Notes: generated by a model from the sequence alone, not told the origin. Shown: positions 17,961 through 27,936, counted from the stretch's first letter. The stretch is 64,000 nucleotides of DNA from Cellvibrio sp. PSBB006 (GCF_002162135.1 NZ_CP021382.1:2602001-2666000), one strand, 5' to 3'. Made by a program: numbers and translations.

Positions 17961-17997
17961 GCTAGAGCACTGACATGTCCCGGTGCTCCGTCCTAGC
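17961..17997. promoter_or_regulatory. Inverted repeat upstream of the beta-oxidation operon
   Basis: GAGCAC at 17965 pairs with GTGCTC at 17983, and the outer GCTAG (17961-17965) can pair with CTAGC (17993-17997). It lies 65 bp before the thiolase start. It could be an operator or an mRNA hairpin. No regulator can be named. Confidence 0.3.
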
Positions 17998-18061
17998 ATC
18001 ACCTGACTGCCATTCGCGCGCGCTGTATACAGCGTGAAATGCACTCGGTTAACAGGATGTA

Positions 18062-19387
18062 ATGATGACCCATTCGCTGCAAGATTCCGCCGCGCCTCGC
18101 GCAACCGGTCGCCCCGTGTATCTGGTGGATGGTGCGCGCACGCCTTTTTTGAAAGCGCGCGGCAAACCCGGTCCGTTTTCGCCGGTGGATCTGGCGGTGC
18201 AGTGCGGGCGCCCATTGCTGTTGCGTCTGGATATCCCCGCCGATGCTTTTGACCAGGTGATCCTCGGCTGCGTCAATGTGGTGGCGGGCGAGATGAACCC
18301 CGCGCGCATTGCGGCGCTGCGTTTGGGTATGGGTGAAGCCATGACGGCTTTTACCGTACAGATCAATTGCGGTTCCGGTATGCAGTCCGTGGATACTGCC
18401 TTTCGTTATATCCGTGAAGGCTCGGCAGATTTGATTCTCGCCGGCGGTACCGAAGCCCTGAGTCACGCGCCCATGGTGCTGGAGGACGAGGCGGTGGAGT
18501 GGCTGGCCGGCGTGCAGCAAGCCAAAAGCCTTGCGGATCGCCTGCACCAACTCACGCACTTCAAGCCAGGCTTCCTTAAGCCGGTCATCAGTTTGAAACG
18601 GGGCCTGACAGATCCCATCGCCGAGTTGAACATGGGGCAAACTGCCGAAGTAATCGCTCACTTATTTAATATCACGCGCCTGCAGGCGGACGAATACGCC
18701 GTATCCAGCCATCACCGGCTGGCCCGCGCACAACAGGAAGGCTGGCTCAAACAGGAAGTCTTACCCGTCTTCAGCGATGCCGGGGAATTGTTCGAAGACG
18801 ATGACGGCGTGCGGCCCGACAGCTCGCTGGAGTCCCTGACCAAACTGAAGCCGGTATTCGAAGCACCTTACGGCAAGGTCACGGCCGGCAATAGCTCGCA
18901 AATTACCGACGGCGCTTCCTGGCTGGTGCTGGCCTCGGAAGAGGCGGTACAGAAATACCAACTCACCCCCAGGGCGGTAATCCTCGACAGCGACTGGGCT
19001 GCGCTCGACCCGGCGATCATGGGCCTGGGGCCGGTCCTCAGTTGCTCCAGCCTGCTGACGCGCAACCAACTGGCGCTGGATGATATTGACCTGTGGGAAC
19101 TCAACGAAGCCTTCGCGGCACAGGTGCTCGCCTGTCTGGCCGCCTTCAACGACGCCGATTTCTGCCGCACCGCATTGGGTCGCGAAACCCCTTGGGGGCT
19201 GATTGATCGCAACCGGCTGAATATCGACGGCGGCGCCGTCAGCCTAGGCCACCCGGTGGGCACCAGCGGCAACCGGATCGTCCTGCATCTGATGAATGCC
19301 ATGCAGCGCAACGGGTTCAAACGTGGCATCGCCACAGAATGTATTGGCGGCGGACAATCCGGCGCTATGTTGATTGAAGCAGTCTAG
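18062..19387 (+). CDS. fadI: Acetyl-CoA C-acyltransferase (FadI-type thiolase)
   Basis: A 441-residue thiolase that splits 3-ketoacyl-CoA in fatty-acid beta-oxidation. The nucleophile is the cysteine in INCGSGMQSVDTAF (about residue 100). The catalytic histidine lies in GGGAVSLGHPVGTSGNR (written here as DGGAVSLGHPVGTSG). The second cysteine is in ATECIGGGQSGAML. Its length fits FadI-like thiolases, which are about 436 residues, rather than FadA at about 390. It starts after an AGGAT site and ends 11 bp before the FadJ-type gene. Gene order thiolase then multifunctional enzyme is the fadIJ order. Confidence 0.88.
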   Translation: MMTHSLQDSAAPRATGRPVYLVDGARTPFLKARGKPGPFSPVDLAVQCGRPLLLRLDIPADAFDQVILGCVNVVAGEMNPARIAALRLGMGEAMTAFTVQINCGSGMQSVDTAFRYIREGSADLILAGGTEALSHAPMVLEDEAVEWLAGVQQAKSLADRLHQLTHFKPGFLKPVISLKRGLTDPIAELNMGQTAEVIAHLFNITRLQADEYAVSSHHRLARAQQEGWLKQEVLPVFSDAGELFEDDDGVRPDSSLESLTKLKPVFEAPYGKVTAGNSSQITDGASWLVLASEEAVQKYQLTPRAVILDSDWAALDPAIMGLGPVLSCSSLLTRNQLALDDIDLWELNEAFAAQVLACLAAFNDADFCRTALGRETPWGLIDRNRLNIDGGAVSLGHPVGTSGNRIVLHLMNAMQRNGFKRGIATECIGGGQSGAMLIEAV

Positions 19388-19398
19388 GGAGTACCTCC

Positions 19399-21513
19399 AT
19401 GGCCGGCCACATACTCGACACACTCAACCGACAGGAACGCCAACTCGGGCCCTTCGGTCGGGGCGACCTGATCAACACCGAGGTGAACCCCTGGCAGCAC
19501 TGGCACCTGCGTACCGATGATACGGGTATCGCCTGGCTGGTCATGGACCGCGCGGATGCGAATACCAATTCGCTGTCGCAGGCGGTGTTGGAAGAACTCG
19601 GACAGATACTGGAACAACTGTTACTGAACAAACCCCGCGGCCTGGTGCTGCGCTCCGCCAAGGACAACCACTTTTGTGTGGGCGCCGACATCCGCGAATT
19701 CCGCTCCCTGGAAACCACCGAATCCGTTGAACAAAAACTCCATGCCGCCCATGCGGTGGCAGACCGACTTGCCAGCCTGAATTTCCCTACCGTCGCCGTG
19801 ATCCATGGCCACTGCTTCGGCGGCGGCCTGGAACTGGCACTCTGCTGCCGCTATCGCCTCGCCGTGCCCGGCGCCAGCCTGGGTTTTCCAGAGGTGCAAC
19901 TGGGCCTGCATCCGGGATTGGGTGGCACCGCACGCGCCACGCAATTAATCGATCCCATCGCGGCCATGACCATGATGCTGACCGGCAAACCCATGCCGGA
20001 CAGCAAAGCCAAAAAACTGGGGCTGATTGATGATCTGGTACCGGAGCGCCATCTCGCCAATGCCATTGAAGCCGCCATGCGCGGCAAACTGCCTCGTCAG
20101 CAACCGGGCCTGAAAGCGCGCCTGCTCAACAGCGCCCCGGCCCGCCAACTGGCGGCAAAAAAGATGCGTGAACAGGCCGCGCACAAAGCCTCACCGGACC
20201 ACTACCCGGCACCGGAAGCCTTGATCGAACTCTGGGAAAAGCACGGTAGCGACAGTAGTGCCATGCGCCGCGCCGAAATCAGTTCGTTTGCCCGTCTGCT
20301 CACTGGCCACACCGCGCAAAACCTCATCCGGGTGTTCTTTCTGCGCGAGGCCATGAAAGGCATTGCCAAGGAACAACCGACCTACCATTTCAAGCGGGTT
20401 CACGTGGTGGGTGCAGGCGCGATGGGCGGCGACATTGCCGGCTGGTGCGCACTGCAAGGCCTGACCGTGACATTGTCAGATCAGAAAACCGATTCCATTG
20501 CCCGCGCCGTTAAACAGGCGGCGGAACTGTGTGACCGCAAGCATCTGGGTCCGGCGGAGAAGCGGCGCGTACTGGACCGTTTAATTCCCGACCTCAACAA
20601 TCTTGGCGTGCGTACCGCCGATATCGTGATTGAGGCGGTGCCGGAAGATCTCGACATCAAACACAAGGTCTACCGCGCTATCGAGCCCAAGCTTAAACCC
20701 GGCGCCATACTCGCCACCAATACCTCCAGCATTCCGCTGGACCAGCTCAAGGAAGGCCTACAGAATCCGGAGCGACTGGTGGGGCTGCATTTCTTCAACC
20801 CGGTGGCCATGATGCAGTTGATTGAAGTGGTCAGCCAACGGGGTATCGCCGAGGACACTTACCAAAAAGCATTGGCCTTTACCGGCAAGATCAACCGCCT
20901 CCCCGCCCCGGTTTCCAGTGCACCGGGCTTCCTGGTCAATCGCGCGCTTACGCCTTATTTGCTCGAAGCCATGGTGATGCTGGACGAAGGCATCGCTCCG
21001 GAAAGCATTGATCAGGCCGCGGTGGATTTCGGGATGCCGGTGGGTCCGGTGGAGCTGGCGGATCAGGTTGGCCTCGACATCTGCCTTGGCGTGGCCGATA
21101 TGCTCCACGAACAGCTCTCCACCGAGATGGCACCCATACCGGACTGGCTGCGGCAAAAAGTCGAGGAGGGCAAGCTCGGCAAAAAATCGGGCCAGGGTTT
21201 ATATACCTGGCAGGATGGCAAGGCGCAGAAAAAGAAGGATCTACCCAAGGCGCCGGAAGGCACGGTGAATCGCCTGATTCTGCCGATGCTGAACGCCTGC
21301 ATGGCGTGCCTGCGGCTGGGCGTGGTTCCGGACGAAGATATCCTCGACGGCGCCATGATCTTCGGCACCGGCTTTGCCCCGTTCCGGGGAGGTCCGATGC
21401 ACTATGCGCGCCGCAATGGTTTTGCGGAAATCGCCATCCGCCTGGATGTACTGGAACAACAACATGGCCCACGCTTCAGGCCCGACCCCGGCTGGCGCAA
21501 GGACAATGGATGA
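19399..21513 (+). CDS. fadJ: Bifunctional enoyl-CoA hydratase/3-hydroxyacyl-CoA dehydrogenase
   Basis: A 704-residue multifunctional beta-oxidation alpha subunit. The crotonase domain (about 35-225) contains SAKDNHFCVGADIREF and the oxyanion-hole motif HGHCFGGGLELALCCRYRLA. The dehydrogenase NAD domain begins at about 333 with VHVVGAGAMGGDIAGW. HFFNPVAMMQLIEVV is the 3HCDH signature near 470, and the C-terminal 3HCDH repeat covers about 510-700. It follows the thiolase and overlaps the next gene by 8 bp, so all three are one operon. Length and order fit FadJ; FadB function cannot be excluded. Confidence 0.92.
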   Translation: MAGHILDTLNRQERQLGPFGRGDLINTEVNPWQHWHLRTDDTGIAWLVMDRADANTNSLSQAVLEELGQILEQLLLNKPRGLVLRSAKDNHFCVGADIREFRSLETTESVEQKLHAAHAVADRLASLNFPTVAVIHGHCFGGGLELALCCRYRLAVPGASLGFPEVQLGLHPGLGGTARATQLIDPIAAMTMMLTGKPMPDSKAKKLGLIDDLVPERHLANAIEAAMRGKLPRQQPGLKARLLNSAPARQLAAKKMREQAAHKASPDHYPAPEALIELWEKHGSDSSAMRRAEISSFARLLTGHTAQNLIRVFFLREAMKGIAKEQPTYHFKRVHVVGAGAMGGDIAGWCALQGLTVTLSDQKTDSIARAVKQAAELCDRKHLGPAEKRRVLDRLIPDLNNLGVRTADIVIEAVPEDLDIKHKVYRAIEPKLKPGAILATNTSSIPLDQLKEGLQNPERLVGLHFFNPVAMMQLIEVVSQRGIAEDTYQKALAFTGKINRLPAPVSSAPGFLVNRALTPYLLEAMVMLDEGIAPESIDQAAVDFGMPVGPVELADQVGLDICLGVADMLHEQLSTEMAPIPDWLRQKVEEGKLGKKSGQGLYTWQDGKAQKKKDLPKAPEGTVNRLILPMLNACMACLRLGVVPDEDILDGAMIFGTGFAPFRGGPMHYARRNGFAEIAIRLDVLEQQHGPRFRPDPGWRKDNG

Positions 21514-23392
21514 GCTGAAGTGCCAGCCCCGGTTATTCTCTGATCCACAGGCCCTGGCTGATGCCGTTATCGAACGTGTAGGGAAACGGATCGTCCTCGG
21601 TTTACCCCTGGGATTGGGAAAAGCCAATGAGTTCGCCAATGCGCTGTTCGAGCGCGCCTGTAATGACCGCAGCATTTCCCTCACGATTTTTACCGCGCTG
21701 ACACTGGAAGCACCACCCGCCAGCAGTGAACTGGCCAAACGCTTCCTCAACCCGCTGCGCGACCAGTTCTTCGGTGACTATCCAAGGCTCGCCTACGCCC
21801 GCACGCTCAGCCAAGGCAAACCATTACCCGGCAATATCCGCGTCCAGGAATTCTTTCTGCAACCGGGTAAATGGTTGGGCAATGCCCAGGTACAGCAGAA
21901 TTATGTTTCGCTCAACTACACCTATGCCTTGCAGTTTTTGCTGAATGCGCGGGTCAATGTTATCGGCCAGCTCCTGGCGCCGCCCGCCAATTATGAAGCC
22001 GGTGAATTACCCGCGCAGGTCAGTTTAAGCAGCAACCCCGACATCACCGCCGACCTGCTGGATTTGCGCCGGGACGGCAAGCTGGAGTGCCTGATGGTGG
22101 GCGAGATAAACCGCCACCTGCCCTTTATGCACGGCGCGGCCGAGCGCAGCACCGATGAATTTGATTTGCTGCTGGATACCGGCCCGGTGTATTTCTCGCT
22201 CTTCAAGCCACCGCAGCAACCGGTGAGCCTGATGGATCATGCCATTGGTTTGCACGTGGCCCGTCTGATCCCAGACGGCGGCACCTTGCAGATCGGTATC
22301 GGTTCCATCGGCGACGCCATTGCCAGCGGCTTGATCCTGCGCCAGCAGCACAACGACATCTTCCGCGAATGCGTGCGCAACCTGTTGGGCAACCGCAAAA
22401 CCCTGCCCGGTTATGAAGAACCGTTTCGCGACGGGCTATACGGGTTGAGCGAAATGCTGGTAGAGGGTTTTCTTGCGCTGATCAACGCCAGCATCGTTAA
22501 ACGCGAGGTCGATGGTTACCTGATGCACGCCGGTTTTTTTATGGGCAGCCCGCATTTTTATCAGATGCTGGAGCAGATGGACCCGGCGATTCGCCGCCGG
22601 ATTGCGATGATGCCGGTGTCGTTTGTAAATGAACTCTACGGCGACGAACCACAAAAACGCCGCGCGCGGGTCAAGGCGCGCTTCGTCAATTCCGCCATCA
22701 TGGCCACGCTGAATGGTGCGGTGGTATCCGACGGTCTGGATAACGGTCAGGTCATCAGCGGTGTGGGAGGCCAGCACAACTTCGTCGCCCAGGCGCACGC
22801 GCTGGCGGATGCGCGCTCCATTATTACGCTACGCGCAACCCGCACCCACAAGGGCAAGGTGCATTCGAATATTTGCTGGTCCTACGCCAACATCACCATT
22901 CCGCGCCATATGCGCGATATCGTGGTAACGGAATACGGCGCGGCAGATTTGCGTGGTAAATGTGATGCAGAGGTTATCGCGGCGTTGCTGAATATTGCCG
23001 ATTCACGTTTTCAGATGGCGCTATTACAACAAGCCAAACGGGCCAAAAAAATCCCGGCAGATTATGAGATTCCGCCGCTCTATCGCCACAACACGCCAGC
23101 GCATTTGTTGACGCTGTTGGGGCCGATCCGCGCGCGCGGTTATCTCAACCATTTTCCTATCGGCAGTGACTTTACGCCGACAGAACAGCGACTCGCCGCT
23201 GCGCTGAAAATTCTCAATAAACAACAAGGTTCAAGGAAAGCACTCTGGAGACTATTTAAAAAATCCTGGGGCCAAACACCAGACGAAGCCGTTCGGGCCT
23301 GTTTGAAGCGCATGGATCTGGATGCCCCCGGGTCGCTTAAATTAAAGCTGTATCGCCGCCTGTTGATTGGCGCGCTATGCGAGCACTATTAA
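21506..23392 (+). CDS. Acetyl-CoA hydrolase/CoA-transferase family protein
   Basis: About 628 residues from the ATG at 21506, which overlaps the fadJ stop; a longer open frame upstream is a shadow of fadJ. The N-terminal half starts with a VGKRIVLGLPLGLGKANEFANALFERA segment. The C-terminal half has DGGTLQIGIGSIGDAIASGLILRQ and VISGVGGQHNFVAQAHAL, both typical of acetyl-CoA hydrolase/4-hydroxybutyrate CoA-transferase enzymes. The expected catalytic glutamate is in the region FVNELYGDE to VVTEYGAADLRG. Being fused into the fad operon, it probably moves CoA between short-chain acids or releases acetate. The exact acyl substrate is unknown. Confidence 0.85.
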   Translation: MDELKCQPRLFSDPQALADAVIERVGKRIVLGLPLGLGKANEFANALFERACNDRSISLTIFTALTLEAPPASSELAKRFLNPLRDQFFGDYPRLAYARTLSQGKPLPGNIRVQEFFLQPGKWLGNAQVQQNYVSLNYTYALQFLLNARVNVIGQLLAPPANYEAGELPAQVSLSSNPDITADLLDLRRDGKLECLMVGEINRHLPFMHGAAERSTDEFDLLLDTGPVYFSLFKPPQQPVSLMDHAIGLHVARLIPDGGTLQIGIGSIGDAIASGLILRQQHNDIFRECVRNLLGNRKTLPGYEEPFRDGLYGLSEMLVEGFLALINASIVKREVDGYLMHAGFFMGSPHFYQMLEQMDPAIRRRIAMMPVSFVNELYGDEPQKRRARVKARFVNSAIMATLNGAVVSDGLDNGQVISGVGGQHNFVAQAHALADARSIITLRATRTHKGKVHSNICWSYANITIPRHMRDIVVTEYGAADLRGKCDAEVIAALLNIADSRFQMALLQQAKRAKKIPADYEIPPLYRHNTPAHLLTLLGPIRARGYLNHFPIGSDFTPTEQRLAAALKILNKQQGSRKALWRLFKKSWGQTPDEAVRACLKRMDLDAPGSLKLKLYRRLLIGALCEHY

Positions 23393-23505
23393 CGTTAAAA
23401 ATCGGAACTCCCCCCACCTCTCCCAGTCGCAGAATCAGGCTACACGCCTTGTGTGATTTACCTGAGTCGACTTCCATCTGATCACCTTGCCAGAGGAGAC
23501 GCATC

Positions 23506-23937
23506 ATGAAAGTAAAAGAAGCCATGACCAGTCAATGCGAGTTCATCGAACCGGATGACAACCTGCAACAAGCGGCGCAAAAAATGCGTGACCTGAATTG
23601 CGGGTTTCTACCCATTGTGCGTCCAGCTACCGGTGCGCTGGAAGGTGTGATTACGGATCGCGATATTGTGGTGCGTGCGGTGGCAGACGGCTGTCATCCT
23701 ACCGAAACCTTGTTGAACCAGATTGAAACGCCCAACGTGCTTTATTGTTACGCGGAAGACGGCGTTGAATCCGCTGCGGATAAGATGAGTGAACAAGGCG
23801 TGTATCGATTGATTGTCCTTGATTCACCGGAAACCAAACGCCTGTGCGGGGTAATCTCCCTCGGCGATATTTTGCGGCATAACGAAGAAATTCTCGCAGC
23901 GGAAACGGCGCGGCATATTATGATTAATGCGGCGTAG
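23506..23937 (+). CDS. CBS-domain protein
   Basis: A 143-residue protein made of a pair of CBS domains (about 1-65 and 72-130). VKEAMTSQCEFIEPDDNLQQAAQKMRDLNCGFLPIV and the ITDRDIVVRAVADG motif are typical. Such pairs bind adenosyl nucleotides and usually sense energy state. There is a strong AGAGGAG ribosome site. Nothing nearby shows what it regulates. Confidence 0.9.
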   Translation: MKVKEAMTSQCEFIEPDDNLQQAAQKMRDLNCGFLPIVRPATGALEGVITDRDIVVRAVADGCHPTETLLNQIETPNVLYCYAEDGVESAADKMSEQGVYRLIVLDSPETKRLCGVISLGDILRHNEEILAAETARHIMINAA

Positions 23938-23948
23938 AGAAATCTGTG

Positions 23949-23976
23949 GGTCGGATTAACGCAGCGTAATCCGACC
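23949..23976. repeat. REP-type palindrome
   Basis: GGTCGGATTA pairs with TAATCCGACC around a short loop. It lies between the convergent CBS and TraB/GumN genes, where it could also stop or stabilise both messages. Confidence 0.8.
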
Positions 23977-23982
23977 AAACTA

Positions 23983-24867
23983 TCAATGACCCGCCTGCCC
24001 CACCACCACTGGCTGATAACGCTTAACGGTATAGCCCTCTGCTGCAAACAATTCCAACAAATTACCCGGCCCGGTAAAGTGCATCGCATCGACCAACACC
24101 AACTCTACATCCTTACTTTTTAACATACCGGCAAATGCCGGCAGCCAGGATTTATTGCGCTTGACCACCAACTCGTTGTACAAATCCGGCGCCTGGGTGC
24201 GTAGTTTCTTGCTTTTGAGTTCATCGAGTTTTTCCATATCACCCTTACGCCAACTTTGTGTCGCTTGCTGGGTCGTTTCGGATAAATTTTTCAATTCATC
24301 CAGAGTGGCTTTGATTAACGCATCGGCGTCCGCATTATTAACCACTTGCAAAAGCTGGATTTGTTGGTCGATGGATTCCAGCGCAATAACCGGCTTGCCC
24401 GCACGACGCGCGCGATAAAAATAATGGGCATCAACACCGTTGGTAAATTCCAGGCGTTTGGTTTCCATCAGGGTGAGGGTAAAGCTGGCAAAGGCGGGTT
24501 TGAACATAAATAAACTGAAGACCGGTACGCGGCGCTCCCGCGCGAATGCTTCCAACTCCTGCCACACCGGCGCGGACAGTACCGATTTTAAATTGCGACC
24601 ATCGGTGTACATACTGGCCTGCATGGCGCGCACACCAAAATCCGGTTGATTAACCGCGTGAATATCGCGCTCGACGTAGAGTGCATCCGCCTCGCGAAAG
24701 GCTTCATCAAATTCTGCCGGCAAGGGATAGGCTGTTTTCTTTAACGCACCCAGACTTGCACCAACCCGGAATGAGTGTTTGCCATGGGAGACTTCCCAAA
24801 TAGCCGCTTCAGCCCAAACAGCCGGGGTAAGCAACAGCATGATGAGCGCTACAGAAGTTTTCAGCAT
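23983..24867 (-). CDS. TraB/GumN family protein
   Basis: About 294 residues with an N-terminal signal peptide (MLKTSVALIMLLLTPAVWAEA). The conserved N-terminal GASLGALKKTAYPLPAEFDEAFREADALYVERDI and the C-terminal SWLPAFAGMLKSKDVELVLVDAMHFTGPGNLLELFAAEGYTVKRY match the TraB/GumN family. In that family, histidine and acidic residues suggest a metal-dependent protease-like site. The usual GxxH near the start appears altered (GASLG). An upstream in-frame ATG at 24909 would add 14 residues and spoil the signal, so I prefer 24867. Role unknown. Confidence 0.85.
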   Translation of the reverse strand: MLKTSVALIMLLLTPAVWAEAAIWEVSHGKHSFRVGASLGALKKTAYPLPAEFDEAFREADALYVERDIHAVNQPDFGVRAMQASMYTDGRNLKSVLSAPVWQELEAFARERRVPVFSLFMFKPAFASFTLTLMETKRLEFTNGVDAHYFYRARRAGKPVIALESIDQQIQLLQVVNNADADALIKATLDELKNLSETTQQATQSWRKGDMEKLDELKSKKLRTQAPDLYNELVVKRNKSWLPAFAGMLKSKDVELVLVDAMHFTGPGNLLELFAAEGYTVKRYQPVVVGQAGH

Positions 24868-24918
24868 TGATATTTTACTGAGGAAAAATGTCGTTATCAT
24901 GGGATACATCGCACGCTA

Positions 24919-24967
24919 GACGCTTCGCTTAAAAAGCGTCGGGCTCAGCGGCCATGCCGCTGCCCGA
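24919..24967. repeat. Double hairpin palindrome
   Basis: GACGCTT at 24919 pairs with AAGCGTC at 24934-24940. It shares its last bases with a second, nearly perfect palindrome, 24938-24967, in which GTCGGGC-CAGCGGC pairs with GCCGCTG-CCCGAC. It lies between dtd and the TraB/GumN gene. It could act as a terminator-like stabiliser or be a mobile palindrome; there is no long T-run. Confidence 0.5.
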
Positions 24968-25061
24968 CTACCCTCCGAATTCTTATTACAATTGCCAGCG
25001 AAGCGCGTAAGTAATTGGGTTATCCGTTCGATGAAGTTTTGCGGGCAAGGTTCAGTAAAAA

Positions 25062-25502
25062 CTACTCAGCTTGCAGCATAAATGTGACCGGCCCGTCATT
25101 TAGTAAACTGACTTGCATGTCAGCCGCGAAGATACCGGTGGCAACCTGCAAGTGGCGTTCACGCAGGCGCGCAACGAAATAATCGTACAGTTGCTCCGCT
25201 TGCGCCGGTGGTGCCGCCGATGAAAAACTCGGGCGCAGCCCCTTGCGCGTATCCGCTGCCAGGGTGAACTGCGAGACAACAAGAACACCACCATTGATCT
25301 GCTGCACATTGCAGTTCATCTTGTTGTCCTGGTCCGCAAAGATGCGATAGGCCAACACCTTGTCAAGCAACTTATCCGCACTCGCTTCGGTATCGGTCTT
25401 TTCCACCCCCAGCAGCAACAAAATACCCTGCTCTATCGCACCGACAATTTTCCCATCGACTTCTACCGCCCCGCGCTTGACCCGCTGAATCAAACCTAAC
25501 AT
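25062..25502 (-). CDS. dtd: D-aminoacyl-tRNA deacylase
   Basis: A 146-residue homodimeric enzyme that removes D-amino acids (and glycine mischarged on tRNA-Ala) from tRNA. The two family motifs are present: [23 protein letters not shown] and [10 protein letters not shown], the second being the cross-subunit cis Gly-Pro motif. Length is normal and an AAGGG site precedes the ATG. It starts just upstream of the double hairpin on its 3' side and follows the AraC gene by 21 bp on the same strand. Confidence 0.96.
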   Translation of the reverse strand: MLGLIQRVKRGAVEVDGKIVGAIEQGILLLLGVEKTDTEASADKLLDKVLAYRIFADQDNKMNCNVQQINGGVLVVSQFTLAADTRKGLRPSFSSAAPPAQAEQLYDYFVARLRERHLQVATGIFAADMQVSLLNDGPVTFMLQAE

Positions 25503-25523
25503 AACTACCCTTTTTGCTGCCGA

Positions 25524-26699
25524 TTATGACTGACTGGCCTGCTTGCGAAACTCGCTCGGCGTCATGCCCACTTTTTTCTTGAACAGTGCGTTGAAGGTTG
25601 CCTTGCTGTTAAAACCCATTTCGTACATCAGGTCGATCATGTTTTTATCGGCTGACTGCGGATCGGCTAACAAACGCTTGGCTTCCTCGACGCGGTAATG
25701 GTTAACAAATTCAAAAAAATTACAGTTGAAATGGCGGTTGATGATATTGGATAGCGTTCGCGACGGCATATGTAATTGCCCTGCCAGTTTCTCCAGGGTC
25801 AGGGCCGGAATCAGGTAAGGTTTTTCATCTTCCATCCAGCGACTCAAGGTTTCCGCCAACTCCGGTTTATATTTATCTTTGTTGGTTTCTTCCTTACCGC
25901 TTTCTGCCTCTGGCGTGCGCGACTCAAGCCCTTCACACACCGTCGAGTGGCTCAGCCCAAAGAAAATCAGGATGCTCACCAGAATAAAGGTAATGTAATT
26001 TCCCAATAAACCGGCCGTTCCGAAATCTGCCGACACACCATACATAATGGACAGGATTAACATCACGGCGACCAATACCGCCCACAAACGAATACCGAGG
26101 AACCCGATCACCAATAACTTTAACCAGGTTAAATCCAGCTTATCGATATCAGAATAATTGTGTTTCAAATGTTTGCCGTAACGGCGAATCTCCAACAGGC
26201 ACACCGCGCCCAGGGTTGCGCGGAACAGATCGCGAAACAGCGTCACAAAATTCATGTAGTGAGGCGCAACCAGCAGGTCATATTCTTCCTGTATGGATTT
26301 TTTGGTGGCGAAATCCAGGCTGTAATAAAACACCAGCTGATGAAGGAAATACGCAATAAAAGGAATCAGGTAGACCAGATCGCGCGCGGTCAGGCGGTAA
26401 TCCTTATACACCAGCGAGCGGGTGTACCAAAGCAATAACGGCCCTTCGAGCCAGTAACCAAAACCGAATACATAAAACAGATTGGGCGACCAGTCCAATG
26501 CAATCGCACGGAACTCGGCACCGAAACTGATCAGGATATCCAGTGGAATCGCCGCTTGCTGCAACAGGAATAACGCCAGTAGGGTGTTGGTCAAACGCCG
26601 TTCCCGGCGCGCTGTCAGCAATAAGATCGCGAAGAGAATACATTGATAGGCTGTCATCAACAGCACGACATCATGGGTATTAAAGATTGTTGCTTCCAT
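25524..26699 (-). CDS. Membrane-anchored AraC-family regulator
   Basis: A 391-residue protein with about seven membrane segments in the first 245 residues and a C-terminal AraC helix-turn-helix pair (about 285-388; LTLEKLAGQLHMPSRTLSNIINRHFNCNFFEFVNHYRVEEAKRLL and MGFNSKATFNALFKKKVGMTPSEFRK). This architecture senses a signal in or across the membrane and binds DNA directly. It resembles the gene at 56407-57540 in layout. The regulated gene is not obvious; pip lies upstream on the same strand. Confidence 0.88.
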   Translation of the reverse strand: MEATIFNTHDVVLLMTAYQCILFAILLLTARRERRLTNTLLALFLLQQAAIPLDILISFGAEFRAIALDWSPNLFYVFGFGYWLEGPLLLWYTRSLVYKDYRLTARDLVYLIPFIAYFLHQLVFYYSLDFATKKSIQEEYDLLVAPHYMNFVTLFRDLFRATLGAVCLLEIRRYGKHLKHNYSDIDKLDLTWLKLLVIGFLGIRLWAVLVAVMLILSIMYGVSADFGTAGLLGNYITFILVSILIFFGLSHSTVCEGLESRTPEAESGKEETNKDKYKPELAETLSRWMEDEKPYLIPALTLEKLAGQLHMPSRTLSNIINRHFNCNFFEFVNHYRVEEAKRLLADPQSADKNMIDLMYEMGFNSKATFNALFKKKVGMTPSEFRKQASQS

Positions 26700-26846
26700 G
26701 GGGATACCACCGAAAAGGATGCGCGGTTTTTTCGTTATTGTTCACATCCCGGGCCCGGCGAAAAATACATCCATGCGCACCGGTCGCATAATCGGGAAAT
26801 CATGGCGCAGCAGCGTTATCCGGACTGCTGCGCTTTTGTTTTTATA

Positions 26847-27818
26847 TTACGCCAGATTGTCGCTTTCGTGACGCAGCTTTCTGGCCAGTGCATCCGTTGC
26901 GCGAATCAGGGCGTCCACAATACCGGTTTCGCGTGAGGCGTGGCCCGCTTCGCGGATAATTTGCAACTCGGCATCCGGCCAGGCTTTGGACAGCGCAAAG
27001 GCATTATCAACCGGACATACCATATCGTAACGGCCATGGATAATCACGCCGGGGATACCTTGCAACTTGTCCGCATTGCGCACAATCTGGTCCTCGGAGA
27101 GGAAGGCATTGTTCATAAAATAATGCGATTCGATACGCGCCAAAGACAGGGCACGATGTGGCTCGGTAAATGATTCAACGACTTCCTGATTGGGCCGCAG
27201 GGTTGCGCAGCGCCCCTCCCACAACGACCAGGCTTTGGCGGCGGCCATCTGCATAATTTCGTTGTCGCTGGTCAGGTGTCGATAATAGGCCTTCATCAGA
27301 TTGTGCTGCTCACTGACCGGAATCGGCTGGATAAAATCCTGCCAGTAATCGGGAAAGACATGGCTGGCACCATCCTGGTAAAACCAATGGAAATCCTGCG
27401 GCCGACACAGAAAAATACCGCGCAGGATCAAACCCAGCACCCGGTCGGGATAGGTCTCCGCGTAAACAAGGCTGAGGGTCGAACCCCAGGAGCCGCCGAA
27501 CAATACCCAGCGATCAATGCCCAAATGCTCGCGGATGACTTCCATATCCTCCACCAGTTTTTGCGTGGTATTGTTCTCCAACTCAGCGTGAGGACGGGAA
27601 CGACCGGAGCCGCGCTGATCGAACAGCACGATGCGGTAAACCTCTGGATCAAAAAAGCGCCGATCGAACTTACCGCACCCGGCACCCGGTCCGCCGTGTA
27701 CAAACAGTACCGGGATACCGTCGGGGTTGCCCGACTCGTCGACATACAATTCGTGGGGAGGCTCCACGGCAATTTCGTGGCGTTGATAGGGTTTGATTTC
27801 GGGGTAAAACGTCTGCAT
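26847..27818 (-). CDS. pip: Proline iminopeptidase
   Basis: A 323-residue alpha/beta hydrolase of family S33 that removes N-terminal proline. The nucleophile motif is FGGSWGSTLSLVYAETYPDRV. The oxyanion region is FVHGGPGAGCGKFDRRFFDPEVYRIVLFDQRGSGRS. The aspartate lies in IHGRYDMVCP, and the histidine in IIREAGHASRE. A signal peptide is absent, so it is cytoplasmic. I chose the ATG at 27818, which has an AAAGGAAAA ribosome site, over one 18 bp upstream. Confidence 0.95.
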   Translation of the reverse strand: MQTFYPEIKPYQRHEIAVEPPHELYVDESGNPDGIPVLFVHGGPGAGCGKFDRRFFDPEVYRIVLFDQRGSGRSRPHAELENNTTQKLVEDMEVIREHLGIDRWVLFGGSWGSTLSLVYAETYPDRVLGLILRGIFLCRPQDFHWFYQDGASHVFPDYWQDFIQPIPVSEQHNLMKAYYRHLTSDNEIMQMAAAKAWSLWEGRCATLRPNQEVVESFTEPHRALSLARIESHYFMNNAFLSEDQIVRNADKLQGIPGVIIHGRYDMVCPVDNAFALSKAWPDAELQIIREAGHASRETGIVDALIRATDALARKLRHESDNLA

Positions 27819-27936
27819 AGTTTTTCCTTTCAGCAATACTGCACGCCAAAACCGTCACACATACCACCAGACAGTTTCAAAGATTAACAGTAGCACACCA
27901 TGACATTTTTATCGGCCACCACAACCGGTTAAAACC

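Noticed and set aside
21374..21505. Longer start of the CoA-transferase gene
   Set aside because: The added 44 codons overlap fadJ in another frame and match nothing in the family.
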